Source of the DNA: Multifurca ochricompacta
Taxonomy: Eukaryota; Basidiomycota; Agaricomycetes; Russulales; Russulaceae
Assembly: GCA_022496185.1 (NCBI GenBank)
Contig: WTXG01000188.1
Location: forward strand, 1-64,000
Length of the DNA: 64,000 nucleotides
Direction: 5' to 3'
Below, piece by piece: positions 23,602 through 33,917 of this stretch (position 1 is the stretch's first letter; each line of letters opens with the position of its first letter). Under the pieces are notes generated by a model. The model was not told the origin of the DNA. It saw nothing but the letters and a program-made list of their open reading frames with translations, and ran no database searches. The translations under genes were made by a program, and so were the position numbers.

Positions 23602-26600
23602 ATGTCTTCAGCTTCAGTTCCTCGTACACACATTCCCACAAATGCCTCCTCTTCTCATTTCAAGCTCATCCTAGATGCCGCTCTGCATCAGTATCTTACA
23701 AACACAGGCATAAATCTGTCCGAACACCAGCTTCTCAATAAGCTGAAAGGATGCGACAACGCGGACGCCGTCATCGACGTACTTAGAGGAGGATCGTCTC
23801 TGTTCAACGTGTTCCGGAAAGGCAAGAGCAAGACAGGGCTCCTAAGGAGACTTAAACCAACAGTGAATATACTCCTCGCCCTCACGAACTGCGCACCACT
23901 CGTAAATGGCATTGGTTTGGTGAGTTCTAACTGGTGTGGCCCATTCGCTATGACCGGCTTATAGCATGTTCTCTTTCAGGTGTTTCCACCCGCACAGGCC
24001 ATATTTTCTGCTGTTGATGTCCTTCTCTCTGTCCGTATCTCCCTCCCTTGCTTCCAACCGATTATCTCACCTTCATTCCAAGGCATCAAAGAAGATCAGT
24101 GATAATTACGATTCTCTACTTAACCTCTTTGAATCTATGCAACGCTTTCTCATCCGCCTCAAGATTTACACTTCCCCTGAGACCCCCTTTACCGAGTCCA
24201 TGGTCGAGATCCTCGTCAAGACGATGGCGGAACTGCTCACCATCCTTGCTCTGGCGACGAAACAGATTCAACAAGGACGACTCTGTGAGAGAACTACCGT
24301 TTTCATGTTCCCGCGATTAAACATTTGGCAGGGGCATATGGACGGATGCTGATAGGAGATAATGAGGTCCAGGACGCCCTTCAGAAGTTGGACAAATTGA
24401 CCCAGGAAGAGTCTCTCACCGTAGCGGCTCACACGTTTGGTAATGTGAACAAGATGATGTGTTCGTCCTCCCTTTCATAGTAACATTATAGACAACGTAG
24501 CTAAGGCATTCTTTGCAGATGATCAGATGGACAAGAATATTCAGACATGGCTGTCACCTCCTGACCCATCTACAAATCACAACATTGCGCGCAAACTGTA
24601 CCATGAGGGAACCGCCAAGTGGTTCGTTGAAGGCGAAAGATTCAAGGAATGGAAATCGGAGGGTTCACTTCTATGGTTAAATGGGAATGGTAGGTTGACT
24701 GCGCTATTTGAGTGCTTCTTGTTGCTGACGGTCTTTTCTTGAAAGCGGGATCTGGCAAGAGCATCCTTTGGTACGTTTGCCTAGCATTATAGGGTATCGC
24801 CAGCACTTATCTGAACGGTCAGTTCCACCATCGTTGAGGATGTCGAGCGTCTGCGTTCTGCTGGATCTGCCTACTTGGCATACTTTTATTGCGACTTTCG
24901 AGACAAGGAAAAGCAAAACATCCGTGGTCTATTGTCCTCTCTCTTGATACAGTTATATCCCCAGTCAGATTCCTACCGTTCCATCATCTCTGAATTGTAC
25001 TCGAAACATGGTAATGGCCAGAAGCAGCCCAACGAGAGGGTTCTTGCAGAAACTTTGAAGGCCGTGCTCGTAACACCCGTTCAGGACGTGATGTACATCA
25101 TCATTGATGCCCTGGACGAATGTCCTCTCTCCGGAATGCCGTCTAAACGCGAAGAAGTGTTGAAACTTATAAAAGACCTCGTCGACCTCCGCCTCTCAAA
25201 TTTAAGGATCTGCGTTACTAGCCGTCCCGAACCAGACATTCAGTCAGATTTTACAGAGCTGGCACATTGTCCTGTATCCCTTCATGCGGAAGGCGGGCAA
25301 ACGCGGGACATCTTCGATTATATCCACTCGACGGTCAACACAGACCTCAAAATGAGGGTGTGGGAGGCGGAGAGAAAAGAAAGAGTGATCAAAACGCTCT
25401 CGGAAAAGGCAAACGGAATGTAAGCTTCAACCCATAATGAATATTTATTTCGCGATCATTATTCATGTCGTGGTGTAGGTTTAGATGGGTTTTCTGCCAA
25501 CTGGAGACATTGCGCCGGTGTCAACCGAGGAACTTCCATTTAACGCTCGAATCACTCCCAGAAACACTGGATGAAACATATGAGGCCACGCTACGGAGGA
25601 TTGACGAGAAGGACTGGAAGTTTGCCCATCGTCTATTCCAATGCCTTGCGTTCTCTGCTCGTCCACTCCAAGTCAAGGAGGTTGCGACGATGCTTGAATT
25701 CGATTTCGATGCTGGCAATATGCCAAAGCATGACGTAACTTGGCGAAACCCGGACTCTGATGGAACTGTACTGTCCACATGCTCCAGCCTGGTTGTCATT
25801 GTCAGTCACGTCGATGGCGAAGAGGAAGACGAAGAGAGTCGTGTTGTACAGTTTGCGCACTTCTCTGTGCGGGAATTCCTGACCTCAGACCGGCTGGCGG
25901 GGTCGATGGAAAGGCGCTACCACGTTCTCCCCAAAGAATCGCATAGAGTGCTTGCGCAGACATGCCTGAGCACGCTTCTCGGATTCGACAAGACCACGGA
26001 TACCAATGCTATCGAGAGCTTTCCGTTGTCTCAATACGCGGCAAGGTACTGGGTCGCTCACGCACGATTTGAAGATGTCTCCTTGAATTTACGAGATGGA
26101 ATGGAAACGTTGTTTGACCCAGAGAAGACGCACTTCCTAGTTTGGATTGGAATATATAACCATGACAATTGGGGGAGGAAAAAAGACACTTCAGTACACC
26201 CAATATACTACGCGGCCCTCTGCGGATTCCCTGGGCTGGTGGAATATCTGGGGATTAAGCAACCTGGGAGTGTGAATTCTCGAGGTGGAGGATATGATAC
26301 ACCGTTGGAAGCGGCATGTGTAATTGGCCAAATGGAGATGGTGAAATGGCTGCTAGACCATGGCGCTCACGTCAATGCGGAGGGCGGCTATTTTGGATAT
26401 GCTCTGCAGGCAGCGGCATCCAATGGGGATTTGAAGATGGTGAAATTGCTGCTAGACCATGGCGCTGATGTCAACGCGAAGGGTGGCCATTATGGATATG
26501 CTCTGCACGCAGCGGCAGAGAATGGACATTTGGAGATCGTGAAATTGCTGCTAGATCATGGCGCTAATGTCAATGCGGAGGGCGGCCATTTTGGATATGC

Positions 26601-27570
26601 TCTGCAGGAAGCGGCAGACAATGGACATTTGGAGGTCGTGAAATGGCTGCTAGACCATGGCGCTGCTGTCAATGCGGAGGGCGGCGATCTTGGATATGCT
26701 CTACACGCAGCGGCAGGCAATGGAGGTTTGGAGATAGTGAAATTGCTGCTAGACCATGGCGCTGATGTCAACGCGAAGGGCGGCGAGTTTGGATATGCTC
26801 TGCACGCAGCGGCAGGCACTAAAGATTTGAAGATGGTCAAATGGCTGGTAGAACATGGCACTGATGTTAATGCGGAGGGCGGCTATTTTGGATATGCTCT
26901 GCACGTAGCGGCAGGCAATGGAGATTTGGAGATGGTGAAATGGCTGCTAGACCATGGCGCTGATTTCAATGCGAAGGGCGGCCATTTTGGATATGCTCTG
27001 CACGCAGCGGCAGAGAATGGAGGTTTGGAGATGGCAAAATGGCTGCTAGACCATGGCGCTAATGTCAATGCGGAGGGCGGCGAATTTGGATATTCTCTGC
27101 AGGCAGCGGCATTCAGTGGAGGTTTGGAGATGGTGAAATTGCTGCTAGACCATGGCGCTAATGTCAATGCGGAGGGCGGCGATTTTGGGTATGCTCTGCA
27201 CGCAGCGGCATTCAAAGGAGGTTTCGAGATGGCGAAATCGCTGCTAGACCATGGTGCTGATGTCAATGCTGAGGGCGGCCATTTTGGATATGCTCTGCAG
27301 GCAGCGGCATCCAGTGGAGATTTGAAGACGGCGAAATCGCTGCTAGACCATGGCGCTGATGTCAACGCGAAGGGCGGCGAGTTTGGATATGCTCTGCACG
27401 CAGCGGCAGCTAATAGCCATTTGAAGATGGTCAAATGGCTGCTAGACCATGGTGCTGATGTCAATGCGGAGGGCGGCCGTTATAGATATGCTCTGCAGGC
27501 AGCGGCAGAAAAAGGACATGTGAAGATCGAGAAATGGTTGATCGAGCACGGTGCGAGGGTCAACGTGTAG
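23602..27570 (+). CDS. NLR-like STAND protein: Goodbye - NACHT - ankyrin repeats (intact)
   Basis: Eight exons can be joined in frame: 23602-23919, 23980-24030, 24083-24284, 24332-24439, 24519-24689, 24746-24770, 24823-25419, 25479-27570, giving about 1187 residues. Seven GT-AG introns are 47-79 bp. Residues 1 to about 200 match the fungal Goodbye domain (for example NLLNLF-like YDSLLNLFES, TKQIQQGRL). The NACHT ATPase follows: Walker A GNAGSGKS (about 282-289), Walker B MYIIIDALDE (about 382-391), TSRPEPD, then GMFRWVFCQLETL. Thirteen 33-residue ankyrin repeats end the protein. NLR-like proteins of filamentous fungi are thought to sense non-self or microbes and trigger incompatibility or cell death; the ligand is unknown. 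Intron 2 starts with GTCCGT, a weak donor, and is the least certain joint. Copy 2 supports all joints. Confidence 0.88.
26299..27567 (+). repeat. Array of 13 ankyrin-coding 99-bp repeats
   Basis: Each unit encodes 33 residues following GYALxAAAxxGxLxMVKxLLDHGADVNAxGG. Units are nearly identical except at positions 1-2, 7, 11-14, 16-18 and 20. These fall on the hairpin tip and inner helix, the usual ligand face of ankyrin proteins. The first unit (TPLEAACVIGQ) and last (KIEKWLIEHGARVNV) are divergent caps. Confidence 0.9.
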
Positions 27571-28046
27571 AACTACAAGTAGCATCTTTTCATGGTTGTT
27601 CTAAAATTCAAGAGGACTACTTTGTATGTATGTATCTTTGCAGGATTATTGTTGTAAGGATAGCTCGGGCACTGGCTGTCCCTTGATTTCCAGACCAGAG
27701 CCTATGCTCGTATTTCCAGACAGTTTTGTTCTATAAGAATAACTGATACCCTTTTTCTGGCCGGAGGACTCGCATCTTCAGATTATGCGTGCTCGGCCGG
27801 GCCATTTTCCCGTTCTTTCCGGTTCCTATTGTTTGTTCTAGTTTGGATGTCTCTCTTTGAGTCACATGTCAAATTTAAAGTGCGATCTGGTCGATGGTAG
27901 GTCATCATTTCTGTTCTGTATATCACCGTCACCGTCACCTGTCTCCCGAGTTTCCCTGTCTATAGGTGTGCTGATCTGTGATTGCCGTCTCGTCGTTTCC
28001 GTTCATCTTCAACATGGGTCAAAGGCAAAGAGGTGGAGGTTGATAA
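27571..28046 (+). repeat. NLR downstream region shared by both duplication units
   Basis: Aligns with 37949-38500. It includes a tgtaaggatagctcggg stretch (27652) that recurs at 38031 and, partly, at 17316 and 31188, resembling the start of the 11608 LTR family. No gene is seen. Confidence 0.55.
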
Positions 28047-28088
28047 AACGCAGCTGATCTTAGATAAGCGCTACCTAAACAGGTAGCA

Positions 28089-28200
28089 ATATATTTTTTT
28101 TTTTGGAACCGATTTTATTACGCGCTATCAGGATGGCACTAAATCGCGCGGCTGCATCTACTTGACAATATAGCAACTGTGTGATATGAACAAAGAGAGG
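28089..28200 (-). mobile_element. Very short LINE tail
   Basis: A T-run followed by aaccgattttattacgcgct and the aaatcgcgcggct core, as in the copies at 16768 and 28569. It is absent from the matching place in unit 2 (after 38500). The right end is not defined. Confidence 0.6.
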
Positions 28201-28219
28201 AAGCGACATCAGTTATGAG

Positions 28220-28545
28220 TGGTCAAAACTGCTATATTAATTAGTCTTTACTTAAACGGCAAGATAACTACAAGTAATGTCAGCTATACGCGCGGTAAAG
28301 ATAATCTAAGTAGATACTCATTATGAGTGGTCAAAACTGAAGTGTAAGATACAGAAATACCGCCCTTAAATACTGTAAAAAGAGTGCTGAGCTATGGTCA
28401 TAAGTATTGTATCTATTATCTTAATAATAAATGAATGGAATGTCAGTAAGTATATTATAGTGTCCTCTTAAGTCCGTCTTGCACTGGCAACTCCGGTCAC
28501 CTCTGATCCGGTCCGGCCTACCCTGATCCGGTCCCGGCTCATCAG
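28220..28545 (-). repeat. LTR-like fragment, hairpin-bearing family, inverted
   Basis: The block from gtcaaaactgaagtg to ccggtcccggctca recurs at 40905-41105. Its reverse complement shares cacttcagttttgaccac with 12691-13020. Two copies of the gagtggtcaaaactg motif (about 28216 and 28326) suggest an internal duplication. Confidence 0.45.
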
Positions 28546-28568
28546 GGGGCGCAGGGGGTTGGCTAGAG

Positions 28569-28753
28569 TTTGTTTTGTTTTGTATTTTTTGAAATCAAAT
28601 CGAGTTTATTACGCGCTATCAGGATGGCACCAAATCGCGCGGCTACATCTACATGATAATGTAACTACTGTGGGTGAACAGAGAGTGGAATCCATGAAAG
28701 TCATAGTGTAAAAACCCTTGAGGGAAAAGACAGTGTAGGCTAATGAAGTGTGT
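28569..28753 (-). mobile_element. LINE tail with target duplication
   Basis: A T-rich left end, then the aaatcgcgcggct core. The flanks ggggttggctagag (28555-28568) and ggggttggctacag (28754-28767) are a 14-bp duplication with one mismatch. Unit 2 has one copy of this sequence and no insertion (38509-38520). Confidence 0.75.
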
Positions 28754-29009
28754 GGGGTTGGCTACAGTGGGGGGTCATCTCTCGACCAACCATACGTATC
28801 ATTGGTTTTTTTATCCGTGTGCGCCGGACAAGTATTAACAATTTTACTATTCAGTTTTGACCACGATTCGATTAGTTTTGCCACGCTACCTGACTACTTC
28901 AGCTGCGCTCAAGAAGAAAGTTTTTCAATACAACGCCACTAGATCCGAGGATGATTCGCATCATTCATCTTGATTCCAAACCCGAGAATTAAACTACGCG
29001 CTGGGCTTG

Positions 29010-29451
29010 GTTCCATAATGGATGGGTCTAACGCACTCACACGTTTTATGGAATTTTTTCCCACTGGTAAGCCCTTTGTGCTTCCTGGAGTTGGGGGGGG
29101 TTAGAGACTCGTGCTTAAGTTGCCAATGCAGAACATCCGAAAGTGCTAGCATTCCCGATCCATCCGGGCGCTATTCTCACAGAGCTCTCGAAAGCGACTG
29201 GTTACTCAGCTGAGCTGTTTAATGACACTGTTGGATTAGCGTCCGCTTATATATTACACTTGGCTGCTGGAAATGCGGACTGGTTGAACGGGCGGTACTT
29301 ACCCTCTTGCTGCTCTGAATTGGTTGGGCTGATGATCGTCATACAAAGGTACTCTTCTGCTTACTGGGATATCACGGAACTAGAACGGGATTGGAAGGAA
29401 AAGGCATTGGAGAAGGGTGCGCTAGTTAATAAGTTGTATCTCCCCCAATGA
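29010..29451 (+). pseudogene. Short-chain dehydrogenase relic, copy 1 (3' part only)
   Basis: It encodes TRFMEF, then after a probable intron VLAFPIHPGAILTEL, FNDTVGLASAYILHL and DWLNGRYL, the C-terminal part of an SDR enzyme. Compared with copy 2 (39171-40437), about 1.2 kb with the cofactor site and catalytic Tyr-Lys is deleted between the shared ggcttggttccata and cactcacacgtttta sequences. It cannot be active. Confidence 0.8.
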
Positions 29452-29939
29452 ATAGGTGGGGGTGGATGTGGATGAATGCGTGTTTATGCGTTTAAATGCG
29501 ACCATATGATATGGGTGGATCATATGCAGTATATAGTATTAATCACGTGATATGTGATGTGTGACTGAATAATTTAATTGAAATTGAATGACAATCAATG
29601 ACATCACACTGTTTGCTTAACCCCCAGTTCCTGAAGCTCAAGTGGCATCGTTGTCCTTCTCTGGTTTATTTATATAGACATAGATGTGGAACAGGCATGG
29701 CGCAGGCTTGTACTTAGATGCTATACTACTTTCTATCTCACCTTGTTAGATGCAGAGGCTTAGATGCAGTCAATAGTGCAATAGCAACTGCTTTATTTAT
29801 AGCAGCTAAATTATACGAGCACATGTGATTTGATCACATGCCCGATCTTAGATGTATATCGAAATTAATTGCGAACACGTGATCAAAAAATGTTGGACCG
29901 CTATCCCGGTATCTCTGTACCAGTATTCTGGTTCAACAT
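29452..29939. other. Non-coding between SDR relic and terminal module
   Basis: AT-rich sequence with the short palindromic tcacatgtgat-type motifs. The left part (to about 29535) matches unit 2 up to the inverted-repeat element at 40520. No gene seen. Confidence 0.5.
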
Positions 29940-30730
29940 TTACAAGCATCAGGACAGTTACTTGCGCAACTATTGTGTTTTCGCCTGGGCCATCAGGAAC
30001 CTTCCCAGATGTCTGTAATCACCCCTTGTGCGTGCTCTCTTTGGCCCAGAGAAAGGGCTGTTGCTCTTTCACTGCCACGTCACGTCACCTTCAGCCATGT
30101 GTTCATTGTGAATGTGTATACATGCGATTACCACCCAGGGACCTTGTTATGTCTGAGTTCAGTGTCGAGATTATCGACGAAGTCCGGGTGATGAGATGTC
30201 AAAGCAAAGACTGGATTCCTGAGATATAAGGTCTTGTAGGTACAAGAGCTCGAGACTATAGAATATAAGCTTGACTGTGGCAGCTTAAATAGATAAGACA
30301 AGATGGGAATGATGTATATAGTAGTGATGTCATAGACGTTAAAACACTGCTATGAACATTGAGGCAAGTGGAGAACATGGAGTAGGAAAAGAGAAAAGAA
30401 AAGGTAGAATACAATGATATCATAGTGAAGCGTAACAGACCTGCTGGACGAAGACTATTCTTTTGCTGCTCCACACACTCCAGAGCCTCTCCCGTTCTTC
30501 TGCTTCTGCCCCCGGTTGGAATACTTGGTAGCTCGGTGCGCTCGGTATCTCCCATCTTCTAAATACTTGCCCCCCTCCTCCTGTTTTCTTTTTCTTCTCT
30601 ATTGTCTTGTCTCGAGTCCACAACCTTTGCTGCGCCACACCAGAATTCCCCTGACACTGTGTCTGCTACATCTGTCCTTTGTCCTTGCTCTTTCAAGCTT
30701 TCCTTTTCCCGTTTATTCTAATTACACTAC
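29940..30730 (+). repeat. Duplicated module, copy 1
   Basis: Same module as 15400-15880 and 41390-41880. This copy has about 300 extra bases (roughly 30130-30440) relative to 41580. The following 30731-31120 also matches 41881-42292. Short ORFs are not conserved in frame. Confidence 0.65.
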
Positions 30731-32174
30731 AACTTGGGTTGGGTAGGGAGATAGCATCTCCATTGAAGGATGGATGAATGGCTAGGATATCTAATTGTCA
30801 TGCACAGCGAGGTGTGTCGGGTCAAAGTCAGTTCGAAGGCGAAAAATGAGTTGTTCACTGATCGTGGTACAGGAGACTGATTCATGAATATCTAGATCTA
30901 GTAAGAGCCAGAAAACTAGTCCAAGTCGCAACCAGTTCTTGTACCTAAAGCTACTGGTAAAAGGAAGATTCGGCAATGGGATCTGAAAGAAGGGTCAGCG
31001 GAGTGTCGCCATGATTGTTGTGGAAGCACACTAAGATAAGGATGACGAACTTTTGTGTCCTAATGACAGAACTGCTAAGAAGTAGGGTGTAGGTTGTAGG
31101 TTCTTCCAGTCCAATCTCGTCAGCGATACACCCAGATCTTCCCTGGGATGCACCAACAGCAGATTCAGTTGCTGCTATTCCAATATAAGGATAGCTCAGG
31201 CACTAGCTGTCACTTCATTTCCGGACCGGACCAAACATCACCACACAGGTTGTAGTGCATACACTCTTCCTACTCCTACTCAGGCATACGTCGTTCGTTC
31301 TGACGGGCACAGTATGGGCCACATGCTTCTGGCAGCAGCAGCATTGGCACTACCACCTATCCCATCCATTCATAGTAAAAACATATCAAAGTCCACTCTC
31401 TCTGCCTTATGGATAGTGTTCTTGACGACGCTTACCATGCAGCCTGCTCAACCTCATGCATTGTCTCCTCGTTTCCTTCGTCACCCTCACCTTCTTTATT
31501 ATATCTCCGTCGTCCTTTGTCATTCCACACAACAACTTTGTCTTTCACCTGAACACTCGGTGAGCCACCTAGGATCACATTTGTCCGCTGTGCTTGCCTC
31601 AAACCTCACTCGACTCATTGTGCCATTCCTGCGATTGGTTAGAATGATGGTATTGGCTGTGGTACCACTTGCGCTTGCCCAGTGTCATAATTGAAAGGAC
31701 ATTGTGTTATCACGGAACTTTGTTTTATTCGACTACCTTTCTGCTCATGTCACTTAGGACCACCGTCTTCTTTATTAATTCTGTCACCTTACCTGCCCAT
31801 GTATGACTCTTTGTTTTTCTATGTATGCCACCTTACTTACACTGTTTTATGTACATTCATAAAATATACTACCGCGGCCAAGGGCGATCACATGACCTTC
31901 AGCATAGACCATCACCTGACTAGTCTTCCCTTGCATTTGTCTTGGACGGTGTAAACCTACACATCACACTTTTTCCTCTGGGGTTTTTCCCTTCAAGGGC
32001 TTTGCCCTCTCACCATCCAGTAGTTGCTAGGGGATCCATTGTACTAGTAACTGCGCGACTTAGCAAGCACAAAAATATAACAAAACCAGCCCCCCCCCCT
32101 CCTCCAAGCAAAGAGCCCATGCGAGTATAGATCCCAGTACTTGTGTTTGATATGACCTCTAAATTCAAGTTCGA

Positions 32175-33372
32175 GGTACGCGCTCTGACAAAAATGACAT
32201 GATCACGTTCATTATCAACGACTGTACAAAGGACATGACCGAAATCGTGGAACAAAGCGCTAGAAGCGGGATTTTTGCACCTCGACACAGCCGCTAGTGC
32301 GTTTGGATCTTTTTTATTTTTTTGCATTTCGCATCCAGAGCTAAGTGGGGGTGGGGGGATTTTCTTTTTTGGAACAAAAAATAAAAACAGTCTACGCGAA
32401 CGAGCAGTTCGTCGGCAAGGCGATACGGGAGAGTGGGCTCGGGCGAGAGGATGTTTGGATCACGACCAAGTATGATGATGGTGTGGTGTCGGAGGAAGTA
32501 CATTCTAGTTTCCAAAAGGTACAAGTACCGTTTCACTTCCTCACACACACCTTTGAGCTGACCAATCCCAATCAACCTGCCGGCGCCCCCCCTCCATTTT
32601 CTAGTTGGGATTAAACATCTCTTGTTCATGGACCATGGAGTGTTGAAAACGATGACTTTGAGGGACTTTGGGAAGACATGAACAAAGTGAAGGATGCTGG
32701 GCTTGCCAAGTAGGTCCCTCTTTTTCTTTTCTAGGAGATCTAGCCCCCTCATCTCTCGTACTCTCGTACGTGTGCGCGCACGTGGTAGGAGTATTGGGGT
32801 TGGCAATTTTACCATGGATCTATTACAGTGCATCGTCAAGACGGGAAAGAGGGTCCCTGCTGTGAACCAGGTGCGGGAGAGAGGGAGGGAGTGACCAGAT
32901 CCGGCTTCATCTGTACAATTACGCTTCGAGGAAGGATGTGCTGGAGTTTTCGGCGAAGCATGCCATCGTGACCGAGGTCTACGGCAGCCTCGCGTGAGTT
33001 TCTGACTCCCCACCCTCCCCTTTTCCCTTCCTAATTTTGCCACGTAACGACAAACGGGGGTTTTTTTTTATTTGGAAGTCCTATTACAACATTTCCTGGT
33101 GGACTCATCGACCCCACACTCGCTAGGATCGCAGCTAGGATCGGAGGTACATCGGCTCAGGTGATCTTCACGTGGGCGCATTCGATGGGAGGTGCACCCG
33201 ATGAGACGAGTACCTATGCATCCTTCAACTAGCGGAACTTACACCCGAAGAAATTGTTGCTATCGACGAAGCTGGCACTAAGGGTTCCATATCGTCTGCT
33301 AGTCGGGACTGGAAGCTAGGCTCGGATGTGCCGGTCGGAGTTCGTCGAGGTGTAGGTGTAGGTGTGATGTGA
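32175..33372 (+). pseudogene. Aldo/keto reductase relic, copy 2
   Basis: Better preserved than copy 1: ALEAGFLHLDTAASAFG, then after a T-rich intron VYANEQFVGKAIRESGL, DVWITTKYDD, DMNKVKDAGLAK, VKTGKRVPAVNQ, NYASRKDVLEF, FPGGLIDPTLARIAARIGG, TSAQVIFTWAHS, and ELTPEEIVAIDEAGT to a stop near 33372. Extra bases after VNQ, missing segments and unspliceable frames indicate a pseudogene. The catalytic Tyr falls in the YANE motif. It lies 5' of NLR copy 2 in the same direction, as in unit 1. Confidence 0.78.
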
Positions 33373-33917
33373 AGCAGGCTTGGGATCGTACTAGTCGTGT
33401 TTTTGTTTGTGTTTGCTGTCATGCACGGAAGTTTGTGGGGCTTTGCTTGCCGTCGCACGGCTGTGCCTTCATTAGAAGGGGAATGAGCAGAACGCCCTAC
33501 TGGGGCCTTAGTAGTATTAGACTGGTTGTGTTATTAGATCAGCCATTTGTGGTTGAATAGATACCCAGTCAAACTTTGAGAATGTGCTTGTGAGCAAGGC
33601 GAGCCGAATGATCGATATCGGACAAGTTTTACACAATGTTTCTGAAACGGAACGTGTCATAATGCAGCAATTGATCTCTCTCTCGATCCTTGTGCCTTGA
33701 TCATCTAGTATTAGGGCTGAGGAAATACCACTCATGGCCCGTTCTGGTGCCGCTTCTGCAACGCTCAGTCCACTGGTCCTCCAAGATGCGGTATCTATGT
33801 TGCATTTTGTCACCTCTACATCCCAGCGTCTATCTTCGTTTTAGGCGTCTATCTATACATAATCCATCGATAACCATCCGCCGCCTTTTACTCTTCCCCA
33901 TAACCCAGTCTAGCTTC

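Larger units (their letters stand above)
17273..31120 (+). repeat. Segmental duplication, unit 1 (AKR - NLR - SDR)
   Basis: The unit runs from the atacacccagatcttcc stretch to ccaatctcgt. It aligns by eye in the same order with 31121-42292: aldo/keto reductase relic, NLR-like gene, dehydrogenase relic and the terminal module. Extra material here is transposons (19640-22640, 22934-23496, 28047-28745). The SDR relic has lost its 5' part relative to unit 2. Direct orientation and abutting ends indicate tandem duplication. Confidence 0.85.

Noticed and set aside
26883..27464. Long minus-strand ORFs opposite the ankyrin array (also 26556-26861, 36863-37162)
   Set aside because: They are antisense shadows of the 99-bp repeat; the repeated unit keeps the opposite frame open.
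26299..27567. CRISPR-like regular repeats
   Set aside because: The 99-bp periodic repeat is coding, in frame and without spacers; the genome is eukaryotic.
32294..33043. 249-codon minus ORF
   Set aside because: It is antisense to the aldo/keto reductase relic, whose plus-strand motifs are clear.
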